64,000 nt of DNA, taken from positions 124,001 through 188,000 of the forward strand of contig NZ_JAKVIM010000003.1 in NCBI RefSeq assembly GCF_022601715.1, written 5' to 3'. Positions within the stretch are counted from its first letter, which is position 1. The number at the start of each line of letters is the position of its first letter. The stretch comes from Acinetobacter zhairuonensis. GTDB lineage: Bacteria > Pseudomonadota > Gammaproteobacteria > Pseudomonadales > Moraxellaceae. The notes beneath the pieces are model-generated. The model did no database searches, was not told where the DNA came from, and saw nothing but the letters and a program-made list of their open reading frames with translations. Below are positions 1-10,223 of the stretch, in pieces. Position numbers and translations under genes: made by a program.

Positions 1-423
1 TAGTTGTCGTGCGACTTGATGTTGCTGAATCAGGTTTTCTTCTTTGGATATTTTTAGCATCCGATCAATTGGATTTAGCTCAATTAACAGTAAAGGGTGA
101 TAAGGTTTGCCAGCATTGAGTTGAGATACGGTGTAGTCAACATGAATGTCTTTAAAGTTGACATTAATTGTAGCTTCACGACGAGTATAAGGCTGACCAG
201 TAGCTAAAGTATTAAATAATGCTTCTTCTGTATTAAATTCATCATTTGGCATATGCAGCAAATTTAAGGCAGGCTGTCCATTTGCTCGTAATAAACTCAT
301 ATCAAACAATGACTCGCATGATGAGTTTAAATAAAAAATATTAAGTTTACTGTCGACAAGCATAATGGCGGTAGTTAGATTATCCACCAAAACACGATAG
401 TCGATAGCATGTGGCTGATCCAT
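1..423 (-). CDS. glnL: Nitrogen regulation sensor kinase NtrB/GlnL, N-terminal part (cut by window edge)
   Basis: Reading leftward from the ATG at 421-423 gives 141 residues with no stop before the window edge, so the C-terminal part is outside. It begins MDQPHAIDYRVLVDNLTTAI and carries a PAS fold over roughly residues 8-115. The last visible residues (QQHQVARQL) are those that stand just before the phospho-acceptor His box in NtrB proteins. NtrB autophosphorylates under nitrogen limitation and passes phosphate to NtrC, with PII input. It is divergent from rimO. The assignment rests on the PAS segment and the pre-H-box sequence; the kinase domain itself cannot be seen. Another PAS histidine kinase is possible but less likely. 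Confidence 0.8.
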   Translation of the reverse strand, partial: MDQPHAIDYRVLVDNLTTAIMLVDSKLNIFYLNSSCESLFDMSLLRANGQPALNLLHMPNDEFNTEEALFNTLATGQPYTRREATINVNFKDIHVDYTVSQLNAGKPYHPLLLIELNPIDRMLKISKEENLIQQHQVARQL

Positions 424-774
424 TAGCGAAGGTATCCTGTATTAAAATGGCGCAATGGCATCTTCAAAAAACAATTAATAGTCCAATCTTGGAACGTAAT
501 TGATGCAATTTAAGCAAAATGTACGCCAACTTTGAGTCTGGCGTGTCAAAGTTGAACCTTTATTAAAAAAATGCGCTGAAATTGGACTTTATTAAAATTA
601 TAAGCTGAAGATAGTGGGTAGATAACTTTTAAAATGCATTAAATTGGTGCAATTGTAAATATATGAATCAAACGGTGGATTAATTTTGGTGCATTACAGA
701 AAGAGTAGAGTTACCACCTATTTTTATGAATCGAAAAGTCTTACAATACGCGGATTCTAGTGGAGTGCAGATTC
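424..774. promoter_or_regulatory. Divergent intergenic region glnL/rimO with a 9-bp dyad
   Basis: This non-coding gap between divergent genes should carry both promoters. It contains a perfect inverted repeat, CAACTTTGA at 527-535 and TCAAAGTTG at 546-554, with a 10-nt spacer. It could be an operator or an RNA hairpin. There is no U-tract, so a terminator is unlikely. I see no other gene in the gap. Confidence 0.4.
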
Positions 775-2118
775 ATGAAGTCCCCCAAAGTCGGTTTTGT
801 TTCTTTAGGTTGTCCTAAGGCATTGGTAGATTCAGAACGAATTTTAACTCAGTTAAAGACTGAAGGTTATGATGTGGCATCAGATTATGATGGTGCTGAT
901 TTGGTTGTTGTTAATACCTGTGGTTTTATTGAATCTGCAGTACAAGAATCATTAGATGCGATTGGCGAAGCAATGAGCGCCAATGGTAAAGTTATTGTGA
1001 CAGGTTGTTTGGGTAAAGACGAAGATAAAATTCGTGAAATGCACCCTAATGTCCTTAAAGTCACAGGTGCGGCAGCTTATCAGGATGTCATGGAAGCAGT
1101 GCATGAATATGTACCTGCGCCACCAAAGCACAATCCATTTATTGATTTGGTCCCTGAGCAAGGCATTCGTCTGACACCAAAACACTATGCATATTTAAAA
1201 ATATCGGAAGGATGTAACCATCGTTGTACCTTCTGCATTATTCCGAGTATGCGTGGCGATTTGGTCTCACGTCCTGTAGGTTTAGTACTTGATGAGGCAG
1301 CTGCATTAAAACGTGCAGGTGTTAAAGAAGTCTTGGTGATTTCTCAAGATACTTCGGCTTATGGTGTAGATACCAAATATAAACTGGATTTCTGGAATGG
1401 TCAGCCAGTCAAAACCAAATTTTACGACATGTGTGAAGCCTTGGGTCAATTAGGGATCTGGGTTCGACTGCACTATGTCTATCCGTACCCGCACGTTGAT
1501 GCTGTTATTGATTTAATGGCGCAAGGTAAAATCTTGCCATATTTAGATATTCCTTTTCAGCACGCCAGTCCGCGCATCTTGAAATTGATGAAGCGACCAG
1601 CCCATAGTGAAAATACTTTAGAGCGTCTTAAATTATGGCGTGAAAAGTGCCCTGAATTGGTAATTCGTTCAACATTTGTGGTCGGTTTCCCCGGCGAAAC
1701 TGAAGAAGATTTTCAATTGTTGTTGGATTGGTTGAAAGAAGCACAGCTGGATCGCGTAGGCTGCTTTACCTATTCACCAGTTGAAGGTGCTACAGCGAAT
1801 GATTTACCTGATCATGTGCCTGAAGAAATTAAACAACAGCGTTATGAGCGTTTTATGGAGGTTCAGCAAGAAATTTCTGCTGCAAAACTCCAAAAGCGTA
1901 TCGGTCAAGTCATGACAGTATTGGTAGATGATCTTGAAGAAGAGTTTCCTGTTGCAGTTGCGCGTTCTTATGCGGATGCGCCAGAAATTGATGGAAATGT
2001 CTTTGTCGAAGATATCGACAAGAATCTGATTAAAGCTGGTGATTTGCTTGAAGTTGAAATTACCGATGCAGATGAATACGACTTGTTTGCGAAGTTGATT
2101 CGAGTGAAATCGGCTTAA
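775..2118 (+). CDS. rimO: Ribosomal protein uS12 methylthiotransferase RimO
   Basis: Radical-SAM enzyme that methylthiolates the conserved Asp of ribosomal protein S12 in the cytoplasm. It is 447 residues. The N-terminal methylthiotransferase domain has cluster-binding Cys13, Cys49 and Cys78. The radical-SAM motif CNHRCTFC gives Cys147, Cys151 and Cys154. A C-terminal TRAM domain follows (about residues 375-447). The ATG at 775 is chosen over an in-frame upstream codon because GGAG (762-765) lies 9 nt before it and family members start [16 protein letters not shown]. It stands alone before pyrH, which begins about 50 bp downstream. Confidence 0.96.
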   Translation: MKSPKVGFVSLGCPKALVDSERILTQLKTEGYDVASDYDGADLVVVNTCGFIESAVQESLDAIGEAMSANGKVIVTGCLGKDEDKIREMHPNVLKVTGAAAYQDVMEAVHEYVPAPPKHNPFIDLVPEQGIRLTPKHYAYLKISEGCNHRCTFCIIPSMRGDLVSRPVGLVLDEAAALKRAGVKEVLVISQDTSAYGVDTKYKLDFWNGQPVKTKFYDMCEALGQLGIWVRLHYVYPYPHVDAVIDLMAQGKILPYLDIPFQHASPRILKLMKRPAHSENTLERLKLWREKCPELVIRSTFVVGFPGETEEDFQLLLDWLKEAQLDRVGCFTYSPVEGATANDLPDHVPEEIKQQRYERFMEVQQEISAAKLQKRIGQVMTVLVDDLEEEFPVAVARSYADAPEIDGNVFVEDIDKNLIKAGDLLEVEITDADEYDLFAKLIRVKSA

Positions 2119-2167
2119 GTAAATCCATATATAGAAAAATAGAAATTAAGTTAATTTGGAGTTTGGA

Positions 2168-2896
2168 ATGTCAGATTCAAAGAATCCACGCTATTCACGC
2201 ATCTTGCTAAAACTTTCGGGTGAAGCGCTTGCGGGCAATAAAGACATGGGTATCGATGCACAAGTGCTCGATCAAATGTCACTATCAATTGCGCATTTGG
2301 TTGGTTTAGGTGTACAGGTTGGTATTGTTGTTGGTGGTGGTAACTTATACCGTGGTAGCCAGTTGCAAAAAGATGGTTTGGTTGGTCGTGTAACGGGTGA
2401 TCAAATGGGTATGTTGGCAACGGTGATGAACGGTTTAGCAATGCGTGATGCATTGGTGCGTCGTAACATTAAAACGCGTTTAATGTCAGCCTTACCAATT
2501 GGTACTGTGGTGGAATCATATTCTAGCCGTGATGCCATTCGTCACCTTACACAAGGTGAGGTGTGCGTATTCGTTGCAGGTACAGGTAATCCATTCTTTA
2601 CCACCGATACTGCTGCTTGTTTACGTGGTATTGAAATTGAAGCGAGCCTCATCTTAAAAGCAACAAAAGTTGATGGTGTTTATAATAAAGACCCAAGCAA
2701 ATTTGATGATGCGGTTAAATATGATCACTTAACATTCGATCAAGTGTTGGATGAGAAATTGGGTGTGATGGATTTAACTGCAATTTGCTTGTGCCGTGAC
2801 CATAATGTTCCACTTCAAGTGTTTGATATGAACAAGTCTGGCGCATTGCTTTCTGTGGTTATGGGTGAAAAAGAAGGGACTCACGTTACGAATTAA
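2168..2896 (+). CDS. pyrH: UMP kinase
   Basis: Phosphorylates UMP to UDP, the committed step of UTP and CTP supply. The 242-residue protein has the amino-acid-kinase fold: the N-terminal [11 protein letters not shown] strand and loop, a glycine-rich GGGNLYRG phosphate loop, and [11 protein letters not shown] in the nucleotide half. The ATG at 2168 follows GGAG (2158-2161) and gives the usual [21 protein letters not shown] start. It opens the pyrH-frr-uppS-cdsA-dxr-rseP-bamA series, an order conserved in gammaproteobacteria. Bacterial UMP kinases of this type are hexameric and are regulated by GTP and UTP (family knowledge). Confidence 0.97.
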   Translation: MSDSKNPRYSRILLKLSGEALAGNKDMGIDAQVLDQMSLSIAHLVGLGVQVGIVVGGGNLYRGSQLQKDGLVGRVTGDQMGMLATVMNGLAMRDALVRRNIKTRLMSALPIGTVVESYSSRDAIRHLTQGEVCVFVAGTGNPFFTTDTAACLRGIEIEASLILKATKVDGVYNKDPSKFDDAVKYDHLTFDQVLDEKLGVMDLTAICLCRDHNVPLQVFDMNKSGALLSVVMGEKEGTHVTN

Positions 2897-2917
2897 TGTA
2901 CGTGAGCCCGAAAGCTC
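2880..2917 (+). other. Possible hairpin at the pyrH/frr junction
   Basis: A perfect 7-bp inverted repeat (CTCACGT 2880-2886, ACGTGAG 2900-2906) overlaps the pyrH stop codon and is followed by a short GAGC/GCTC stem and TTT. It may be a weak attenuator or a processing site. The U-tract is too short to call it a terminator. Confidence 0.3.
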
Positions 2918-2975
2918 TTTATACTACTCGCTATTTTAGTAATTACATCTTTAAGAATTAAGTAAGGAAGATCAT

Positions 2976-3530
2976 ATGATTAACGATCTTAAAAAAGACG
3001 CAGAAGACCGTATGAACAAGTCGCTTGACTCGTTGGAACATGGTTTTGCAAAGGTTCGTACTGGACGAGCGCATCCATCCATTCTGAACGGTGTAATGGT
3101 TCCTTACTATGGCTCTGATGTTCCTTTAAATCAGGTGGCAAACGTCGGCGTTGAAGATTCACGCACTTTAATCATTCAACCATTTGAACGCACAATGGTT
3201 GCTGCAATTGATAAAGCGATTCGTGAATCAGATTTGGGTCTCAATCCAATTACTGCGGATGCGATTCGTGTACCAATGGCTGCACTGACTGAAGAAACGC
3301 GTCGTGACATGCAGAAAGTTGCGCGTAACGAAGCTGAAAATGCGAAAGTTGCGATTCGTAACATTCGTCGTGATGTATTGGGTGATCTCAAGGCATTGTT
3401 GAAAGAAAAGGAAATTTCTGAAGATGATGAGCGCCGTGCAGGTGATGATATCCAAAAAATCACTGATAAATACGTTGCTGAAGTTGAAAAACGTTTGGCT
3501 GCTAAAGAAGCTGAATTGATGAAGGTCTAA
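2976..3530 (+). CDS. frr: Ribosome recycling factor
   Basis: With EF-G, splits post-termination ribosomes so that they can be reused. The 184-residue length is typical of RRF. The sequence has the three-helix bundle pattern and the conserved segments [12 protein letters not shown] near residue 27 and LTEETRRDM near residue 107. A good Shine-Dalgarno (AAGGA) precedes the ATG. It lies 79 bp after pyrH and 4 bp before uppS, so frr and uppS are probably translated from the same message. Confidence 0.98.
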   Translation: MINDLKKDAEDRMNKSLDSLEHGFAKVRTGRAHPSILNGVMVPYYGSDVPLNQVANVGVEDSRTLIIQPFERTMVAAIDKAIRESDLGLNPITADAIRVPMAALTEETRRDMQKVARNEAENAKVAIRNIRRDVLGDLKALLKEKEISEDDERRAGDDIQKITDKYVAEVEKRLAAKEAELMKV

Positions 3531-3534
3531 ATTA

Positions 3535-4287
3535 ATGACCTCATCTGAAGACGCTACACATCTTCCAAAACATGTTGCCATCATTATGGATGGCAACAAC
3601 CGTTTTGCCAAAAAAATGCAAATGCAAAAGGGGGCGGGACACCGTGAAGGTAAAAATGTCCTTGATCCGATTGTTGAGCATTGTCGAAAAAGAAATATTC
3701 AAGCCTTAACTGTTTTCGCATTTTCAAGTGAGAACTGGAATAGACCTCAGTTTGAGGTGGATTTGCTGATGAATTTGTTGGAAGAAACAATTCATGAGCA
3801 AATCCCGCGCATGGAAAGATTTGAAATTGCTTTGCGATTTATTGGTGATCGTTCTCGCTTGTCTCCGCATTTACGCGAGTTAATGTTGCATGCCGAGCAA
3901 AGGACTGCTAAGTTCACTCAAATGACTTTAACCATAGCAGTCAGTTATGGTGGTATGTGGGACATGGCGCAAGCAGCTCAGCAAATTGCTCAAGAAGTAA
4001 AAGCTGGAAAGCTTGAGGTTGAACAGATTAATGCTGAACTTATGGGGCAGTATATTAGTTTGTCTGATTTGCCTGCTGTAGATTTGCTGATTCGTACAGG
4101 TGGAGATTATCGACTGTCGAATTTCTTGCTTTGGCAAGCAGCCTATGCAGAGTTGTATTTTACTGAAACTTTATGGCCTGAATTTGGTGTGCAAGAGTTT
4201 GATTATGCACTTGAAGTCTTTGCAGGGCGTGAGCGTCGTTTTGGTAAAACGTCTGAGCAAATTCAACAAGATAAATTTGAGAATTAA
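3535..4287 (+). CDS. uppS: Undecaprenyl diphosphate synthase (cis-prenyltransferase)
   Basis: Condenses isopentenyl diphosphate onto farnesyl diphosphate to make the C55 lipid carrier for peptidoglycan and surface polysaccharides. It is 250 residues. The catalytic Asp lies in HVAIIMDGNNRFAKK, and the C-terminal signature RTGGDYRLSNFLLWQ is followed by AELYF with the metal-binding Glu. Two signature positions differ from the commonest form: GNNRF rather than GNGRW, and RTGGD rather than RTGGE. The rest is intact, so I expect an active enzyme. It is 3 bp upstream of cdsA. Confidence 0.96.
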   Translation: MTSSEDATHLPKHVAIIMDGNNRFAKKMQMQKGAGHREGKNVLDPIVEHCRKRNIQALTVFAFSSENWNRPQFEVDLLMNLLEETIHEQIPRMERFEIALRFIGDRSRLSPHLRELMLHAEQRTAKFTQMTLTIAVSYGGMWDMAQAAQQIAQEVKAGKLEVEQINAELMGQYISLSDLPAVDLLIRTGGDYRLSNFLLWQAAYAELYFTETLWPEFGVQEFDYALEVFAGRERRFGKTSEQIQQDKFEN

Positions 4288-4290
4288 TAA

Positions 4291-5115
4291 ATGTTAGAGC
4301 GGATTATTACCGCATTGGTATTGGTGGCAGTTGTACTAAGTTGTATGTTTGCTACTCAATCACAGTATCCGATGTTGATTCTGATGATTGTTGCCGCTGG
4401 GGTTGCTGGCTATGAGTGGTATAAGCTCATGCCTAGAAAAACAAATCAAATCATCAAGCCTTTTGCCTGGTGCTACGGGCTTGTCACTGCAGCATTAGCA
4501 ACTTTGGCGTTATATTTTAAAGACATTGCACTTTTATTGTGGTGTGCTTCTATTTTATCTTGGTTAGTCAGTGTTTATTGGGTGAAAAATTACCCAGAAT
4601 ATGATGGTTGGTATAACAATAGCCTCTATTTCTTGGGTTTTGTGCTGATTGCTGCAGCCGTTACCGCTATTTTCGCGCTATGGTTTAGTTCTCCATGGTG
4701 GTTAATGTATTTGTTCTTGCTGGTTTGGGGCGCAGACAGTGGAGCTTATTTTGTCGGACGAAAGTTTGGTAACAAGAAGCTTGCACCTGATGTTAGTCCG
4801 AATAAATCTGTAGAGGGTTTGTACGGTGGAATTTTAACTTCAATGATTATTGTGATTGCGGTTGAGATTCTGTATCTGGATTTAACTTTAGCACAACATA
4901 TTTTATTTTTGATTCTCTCTATAGTCACAGTGTTTAGTTCGGTATTGGGTGACTTGTTTGAGTCAATGATCAAGCGTCGCGCTGGAATTAAAGATTCTGG
5001 TCGCATCTTACCTGGGCATGGTGGGGTTTTAGATCGTATCGATTCATTATTAGCCGCAGCGCCAATCTTTGCTGCGGGTATGTATGTGTTAAAACTTATT
5101 GGCGTAGATTTGTAA
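4291..5115 (+). CDS. cdsA: Phosphatidate cytidylyltransferase (CDP-diglyceride synthase)
   Basis: Makes CDP-diacylglycerol from phosphatidate and CTP at the inner membrane, the branch point of phospholipid synthesis. The 274-residue protein is almost entirely hydrophobic, with about seven or eight membrane segments. The family signature lies near residues 213-247: SVLGDLFESMIKRRAGIKDS, then PGHGGVLDRIDS. Its last base is directly followed by the dxr start codon, so the two are tightly coupled. Confidence 0.96.
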   Translation: MLERIITALVLVAVVLSCMFATQSQYPMLILMIVAAGVAGYEWYKLMPRKTNQIIKPFAWCYGLVTAALATLALYFKDIALLLWCASILSWLVSVYWVKNYPEYDGWYNNSLYFLGFVLIAAAVTAIFALWFSSPWWLMYLFLLVWGADSGAYFVGRKFGNKKLAPDVSPNKSVEGLYGGILTSMIIVIAVEILYLDLTLAQHILFLILSIVTVFSSVLGDLFESMIKRRAGIKDSGRILPGHGGVLDRIDSLLAAAPIFAAGMYVLKLIGVDL

Positions 5116-6312
5116 ATGTCACAAGCTGTTTGTATCTTAGGTGTAACGGGTTCTATTGGTCAAAGTACCTTAAAAATACTGCAACAGCATCCTGAAGACT
5201 ATTCTGTCTTTGCGATTACGGCATTTAGTCGAATTCAGGAGCTGGTACAAATTTGTAAGCAGTTCCGACCTAAAGTTGTGGTGATTCCCTCGGTGAAAGA
5301 ACAGGAATTACGACAACTTTTTTTACAGGAAGATCTTCAAGATATTGAAGTTTTGTTTGATGAGGTGGGCTTAGAGGCTGTGGCCAGTCATCCAGAAGTG
5401 GATGTGGTTATGGCTGCGATTGTTGGAGCTGCAGGACTATTGCCGACCTTGGCAGCAGTTAAGTCAGGTAAAAGGGTGTTGCTTGCCAATAAAGAGGCAC
5501 TTGTGATGTCGGGCGACTTGATGATGCAAGCTGCACGCGATCATCAAGCTTTATTATTGCCTGTAGACTCCGAACACAATGCTATTTTCCAATGCCTTCC
5601 AGAACAATATTTAAATGCAGAGCGTAATGGGCAGCCGAAATTAGGTGTGTCGCGTATTCTGTTGACTGCATCGGGAGGTCCATTTTTAAACCATTCATTA
5701 GATCAGCTGCATGGTGTTACGCCAGCCCAAGCTTGTAAGCACCCGAATTGGTCTATGGGGCAAAAAATCTCGGTGGATTCAGCAACTTTAATGAATAAAG
5801 GGCTTGAGTTAATTGAAGCGTGCCATCTATTTGCAATTTCAGAACATTTTGTAACAATTGTAGTTCATCCGCAGAGTATTATTCACTCCATGGTGCAATA
5901 TGTTGATGGTTCAACATTGGCGCAAATGGGGAATCCAGATATGTGTACTCCTATTGCACATGCTTTAGCTTGGCCGAAGCGTATTGATACTCATGTTCCA
6001 GCTTTGGATTTATTTGTAAATCATCGTCTTGATTTTCAGGAACCAGATACGACTCGTTTTCCTGCATTAAGTTTGGCTCGCCAATCGATGCAAGCGGGTG
6101 GTTTGGCACCTGCGATTTTAAATGCGGCAAATGAAGTTGCGGTGGCATCTTTCTTGCAAAATCAGATTCGTTTTACAGATATACCTGTTGTGGTAGAACA
6201 TACATTGAATCAGGTTGAAAATGGTTCTGCTGATTCGATTGATTTAATCTTACAAGTCGATTCAACTGCCAGATCAATTGCTCAGCAGTTTGTAAGCGGT
6301 AAAGGAAGCTAA
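5116..6312 (+). CDS. dxr: 1-deoxy-D-xylulose 5-phosphate reductoisomerase
   Basis: Converts DXP to 2-C-methyl-D-erythritol 4-phosphate using NADPH, the committed step of the MEP isoprenoid pathway. ispD and ispF of the same pathway also lie in this window. It is 398 residues. The N-terminal NADPH loop is [11 protein letters not shown] (residues 9-19). The metal-binding segment is [10 protein letters not shown] near residue 152. The substrate loop [16 protein letters not shown] is near residue 220. The start codon directly abuts the cdsA stop, and dxr is immediately followed by rseP. Confidence 0.97.
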   Translation: MSQAVCILGVTGSIGQSTLKILQQHPEDYSVFAITAFSRIQELVQICKQFRPKVVVIPSVKEQELRQLFLQEDLQDIEVLFDEVGLEAVASHPEVDVVMAAIVGAAGLLPTLAAVKSGKRVLLANKEALVMSGDLMMQAARDHQALLLPVDSEHNAIFQCLPEQYLNAERNGQPKLGVSRILLTASGGPFLNHSLDQLHGVTPAQACKHPNWSMGQKISVDSATLMNKGLELIEACHLFAISEHFVTIVVHPQSIIHSMVQYVDGSTLAQMGNPDMCTPIAHALAWPKRIDTHVPALDLFVNHRLDFQEPDTTRFPALSLARQSMQAGGLAPAILNAANEVAVASFLQNQIRFTDIPVVVEHTLNQVENGSADSIDLILQVDSTARSIAQQFVSGKGS

Positions 6313-6313
6313 C

Positions 6314-7669
6314 ATGAATGCCTTGTTTATTATTGTTGCGGCAATTTTATTGCTCGGGCCGCTCATTGCAATTCATGAGTTCGGACATTATTTTGTTGCA
6401 CGTAAACTCGGCGTTAAAGTTTTAGTTTATTCGATTGGCTTTGGTCCAACTGTTCTGAAGTGGACATCTAAAAAGTCAGGCATTCAATATCAATTGTCAG
6501 CTTTACCTTTGGGTGGTTATGTCAAAATGCTGGATGAGCGTGAAGGCAATGTTGCAGAAGCTGATTTGCCGTATGCCTTCAATCGTCAGCATCCGTGGAA
6601 ACGTATTGCCATTGTCGCTGCTGGACCTTTAATTAATCTTATTTTTGCAGTTTTATTATTTTGGGTGTTGTTTTTACCCGCTCAAGAACAATTAAACACG
6701 CGTGTTGGTAAGGTTTTAATAAATTCGCCTGCGGCAACAGTACAAATGCAAGTTGGTGATAAGATCACCGCTGTTGATGGTGCAAAGACTACGACGTGGG
6801 AGCAACTTAATTTTGCTCTGGTTGATCGTGCGGGTGAAACAGGTGTGATTCATATCGATGCTGATCGAAATGGACAACTCAAATCCTTTGAATTGCCAAT
6901 TCAAAACTTCTTGAAAGATCAAAATCAATCGCCTTTAGATAGTCTTGGATTTATCCCTTATCGTCCACATATTCCTGCAACTGTGATGAAATTGAGTGAA
7001 GATGGTGCGGCAATTCGTCAAGGGATGAAGGAGGGTGACCGCATTGTTGCAATTGATGGGGTCAAGATGAAGGACTGGTTTGATGTGGTTGAGGTGGTGC
7101 AAGCATCGCCTGAGAAACTGCTCAAGATTGATGTCTTGCGTCAAAATCAGTTGGTGCATTTGGAAGTTATGCCACAAGGCAAGCGAGATAACATGGGTAA
7201 TGTGTCTGGCGTGCTTGGTGTGCAAAATAACCCAGGCAAGGTGGTTATTCCTCAAGAATACAAGCAAACCATTCAATATGGTCCTGTTGAGGCTTTTGGC
7301 AAAGCCTTCGACAAGACTGGACAAATCAGTACCATGATCCTGAATTCTATAGTGAAAATGGTACGAGGTTTAATTGGGTTGGAAAACTTATCAGGTCCGA
7401 TCACGATTGCTAAAGTCGCTGGACAAAGTGCTGAAATGGGGTGGCAAACTTTCATTTCATTCATGGCACTCATGAGTGTGAGTTTGGGGATATTGAACTT
7501 GTTGCCGATTCCTATGTTGGATGGTGGGCATTTGGTTTACTACTTTATAGAATTGATTCGTGGTAAACCTGTTTCTGAACAAATACAATTGGTTGGTTTA
7601 AAAATTGGTATGGTACTGCTGGGTAGCATGATGCTCCTTGCATTATTTAATGACTTTATGCGTTTATAA
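6314..7669 (+). CDS. rseP: Site-2 intramembrane zinc protease RseP
   Basis: Inner-membrane metalloprotease that carries out the second cut of anti-sigma factors in envelope stress and clears remnant signal peptides. It is 451 residues. The zinc motif HEFGH (His21, Glu22, His25) lies in the first membrane helix, two PDZ domains span roughly residues 110-290, and the third zinc ligand is Asp403 in MLDGG within the C-terminal membrane part. It starts 1 bp after dxr and precedes bamA by 37 bp. The position between dxr and bamA is conserved. Confidence 0.96.
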   Translation: MNALFIIVAAILLLGPLIAIHEFGHYFVARKLGVKVLVYSIGFGPTVLKWTSKKSGIQYQLSALPLGGYVKMLDEREGNVAEADLPYAFNRQHPWKRIAIVAAGPLINLIFAVLLFWVLFLPAQEQLNTRVGKVLINSPAATVQMQVGDKITAVDGAKTTTWEQLNFALVDRAGETGVIHIDADRNGQLKSFELPIQNFLKDQNQSPLDSLGFIPYRPHIPATVMKLSEDGAAIRQGMKEGDRIVAIDGVKMKDWFDVVEVVQASPEKLLKIDVLRQNQLVHLEVMPQGKRDNMGNVSGVLGVQNNPGKVVIPQEYKQTIQYGPVEAFGKAFDKTGQISTMILNSIVKMVRGLIGLENLSGPITIAKVAGQSAEMGWQTFISFMALMSVSLGILNLLPIPMLDGGHLVYYFIELIRGKPVSEQIQLVGLKIGMVLLGSMMLLALFNDFMRL

Positions 7670-7706
7670 CAACGTTGCTTTGAAATTAACATCGGAAAAG
7701 ACTGGC

Positions 7707-10178
7707 ATGCAGCACACACATTTATTTATGCCTTTGGCACTGGTTAGTGCTATGGCAGCAGTACAACAAGTATATGCAGCGGATGAATTTATTGTTCGTG
7801 ATATAAAAATTGATGGACTCGTTCGTTTAACTCCTGCCAATGTGTACACCATGTTGCCAGTGCGTAGTGGTGATCGTGTTGATGATCAAGCTATTTCAAA
7901 TTCAATTCGTGCATTGTATGCATCGGGTATGTTTGATGACATCAAGGCATCTCAAGAGGGTGATACACTTGTTTTCAAAGTGGTTGAGCGTCCACTAATT
8001 TCTAAAATTGAGCTAAAAGGCAACAAACTCATTCCTAAAGAAGCGTTGGAAGAAGGTTTGAAAAAAATGGGCTTAGCTGAAGGTGAGGTGTTAAAAAAAT
8101 CGACACTTCAAACCGTTGAGTCCGAACTTGAACAACAGTATGTTCAACAAGGTCGTTACGATGCAGATGTCAAAGTTACAACCACAGCTAAGCCGAATAA
8201 CCGTGTAGATTTATTGCTTGAATTTAACGAAGGTCAAGCTGCTAAAGTTGTTGATATTAATGTTATTGGTAATACTGTATTTAGCGATAGCGATATTCAA
8301 CAGGCTTTTGCTGTTAAAGAAAGTAGCTGGAGTTCAATTGTTTCACGTAATGACCGTTATGCACGTGAAAAAATGGCGGCAAGCTTGGAAGCATTACGCG
8401 CTTTGTATTTGAATGCAGGTTATATCAACTTCGATATCACGAACTCAAGTCTGAATTTAAGTGAAGATAAAAAACGTATTTTCATTGAAGTTTCTGTGAA
8501 TGAGGGTCAGCAATTTAAATTTGGTGAAACCAAGTTTTTAGGCGATGCATTGTATAAGCCTGAAGAACTTAAGGCGATGCAAATTTATAAAGATGGATCG
8601 ACGTATTCTCAAGAAAAAGTAAATGCGGTTAAGCAGTTATTATTACGTAAATATGGTAATGCGGGTTATTACTATGCGGAAGTGAATGTGGTTCCGCAAA
8701 TTAATAATGAAACGCGTGTGGTTGACCTAAATTACTATATTAATCCAGGTCAGCAAGTTACAGTACGACGGATTAACTTTACGGGTAATACTAAAACTTC
8801 AGATGAAGTATTACGTCGTGAAATGCGCCAAATGGAAGGTGCTTTAGCAAGTAATGAAAAAATTGACTTGTCTAAAGTACGTTTAGAGCGTACGGGATAC
8901 TTTAAAACGGTAGATATTAAACCGACACGTATTCCAAATACGCCAGATCAGGTCGATTTGAATGTAAATGTTGAAGAACAGCATTCAGGTACAAGTACTT
9001 TGGCTGTCGGTTACTCGCAAAGTGGTGGTGTGACATTCCAAGCGGGACTCAGTCAAACCAACTTTATGGGTACGGGTAATAGTGTTGCAATTGACCTGTC
9101 ACGCTCTGAAACCCAAGATTACTACAACTTGAGTGTAACCGATCCGTACTTCACAATTGATGGTGTGCGTCGTGGTTACAATATGTACTACCGTAAGACC
9201 AAGCTAGATGATGACTATAACGTCAATAACTATGTAACGGATAGTTTGGGTGGTGGTATTAACTTTGGTTATCCAATTGATGAAAACCAAAGTATCAGTG
9301 CGGGCTTAAATATTGACCAAACTGAAGTGACAACAGGTCCTTATGTGTCGACCTATGTGCGTGATTATTTAATGGCACATGGTGGTAAAGTTAAAGACAC
9401 ATCAACATATTGCTTAGTAGATCTAACAGAAGCTAACAATTATACCTGTCCAGAGGATAGTGTCTCAAATCCGTATAATTCTGAATTTTCTGGTGACTTC
9501 TTAACCTACAACTTTACTTTAGGTTGGTCGTATAACACTTTAAACCGCCCGCAATTCCCAACTTCAGGTCAATCGCATCGTGTGAATGCTGAAATTGCAC
9601 TACCTGGTAGTGATGTGGAATATCAAAAAATTACCTACGATGCGCAAGCCTTTTTACCTCTAGGTAAGGACTTTGTATTACGTGGCTATGGTAAGTTAGG
9701 TTATGGTAACGATTTACCATTCTATAAAAACTTCTATGCAGGTGGTTATGGGTCGGTACGTGGTTATGACAACAGTACCCTAGGTCCAAGATATGATGGT
9801 GTTTATTATAGTGAAACTGGTCAAACGGACCCTTCACCAGAAGAAGTGGGTGGTAATGCTTTAGTTCAATTTGGTACTGAGCTGGCACTACCTTTACCAT
9901 TTAAAGGGGATTGGACTCGTCAAGTTCGTCCAGTATTGTTTGCAGAAGGTGCTCAGGTCTTTGATACACAATGTGATGTATTTGCGACTGATGCTGCGAA
10001 ACAGACATGTAAAGATAAATATGGTTTCGATTTAGGTAACATGCGTTATAGCGTGGGTGTAGGCTTTACCTGGATTACCATGATTGGTCCATTATCATTA
10101 AGTTATGCATTCCCATTAAATGATAAGCCTGGTGATGAAACTAAAGAGCTTCAATTTGAAATTGGTCGTACTTTCTAA
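7707..10178 (+). CDS. bamA: Outer-membrane protein assembly factor BamA
   Basis: Essential Omp85 protein that folds and inserts beta-barrel proteins into the outer membrane. The 823-residue form begins at the ATG at 7707, which gives the signal peptide MQHTHLFMPLALVSAMAAVQ ending at VYA. Upstream in-frame codons overlap rseP and would put extra residues before the signal peptide. Five POTRA domains occupy about residues 25-420 and the 16-stranded barrel the remainder. The conserved loop-6 motif YGSVRGYD is present, and the chain ends in the aromatic EIGRTF targeting signal. skp follows 45 bp downstream, as expected for partners in outer-membrane biogenesis. Confidence 0.97.
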   Translation: MQHTHLFMPLALVSAMAAVQQVYAADEFIVRDIKIDGLVRLTPANVYTMLPVRSGDRVDDQAISNSIRALYASGMFDDIKASQEGDTLVFKVVERPLISKIELKGNKLIPKEALEEGLKKMGLAEGEVLKKSTLQTVESELEQQYVQQGRYDADVKVTTTAKPNNRVDLLLEFNEGQAAKVVDINVIGNTVFSDSDIQQAFAVKESSWSSIVSRNDRYAREKMAASLEALRALYLNAGYINFDITNSSLNLSEDKKRIFIEVSVNEGQQFKFGETKFLGDALYKPEELKAMQIYKDGSTYSQEKVNAVKQLLLRKYGNAGYYYAEVNVVPQINNETRVVDLNYYINPGQQVTVRRINFTGNTKTSDEVLRREMRQMEGALASNEKIDLSKVRLERTGYFKTVDIKPTRIPNTPDQVDLNVNVEEQHSGTSTLAVGYSQSGGVTFQAGLSQTNFMGTGNSVAIDLSRSETQDYYNLSVTDPYFTIDGVRRGYNMYYRKTKLDDDYNVNNYVTDSLGGGINFGYPIDENQSISAGLNIDQTEVTTGPYVSTYVRDYLMAHGGKVKDTSTYCLVDLTEANNYTCPEDSVSNPYNSEFSGDFLTYNFTLGWSYNTLNRPQFPTSGQSHRVNAEIALPGSDVEYQKITYDAQAFLPLGKDFVLRGYGKLGYGNDLPFYKNFYAGGYGSVRGYDNSTLGPRYDGVYYSETGQTDPSPEEVGGNALVQFGTELALPLPFKGDWTRQVRPVLFAEGAQVFDTQCDVFATDAAKQTCKDKYGFDLGNMRYSVGVGFTWITMIGPLSLSYAFPLNDKPGDETKELQFEIGRTF

Positions 10179-10223
10179 GTACGATCTTTTCTAATAGAAC
10201 AGAATATAGAATAAGGTCTAAAA

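Noticed and set aside
2904-2920. Terminator after pyrH
   Set aside because: Stem of only 4 bp with three T residues, and frr needs read-through; listed as a possible hairpin only.
7080-7337. Plus-strand frame in another phase within rseP
   Set aside because: Overlaps the PDZ-coding region of rseP entirely and has no recognised motif.
9631-9900. Minus-strand frame rich in His and Tyr inside bamA
   Set aside because: Shadow of the bamA barrel codons; no start signal and low-complexity composition.
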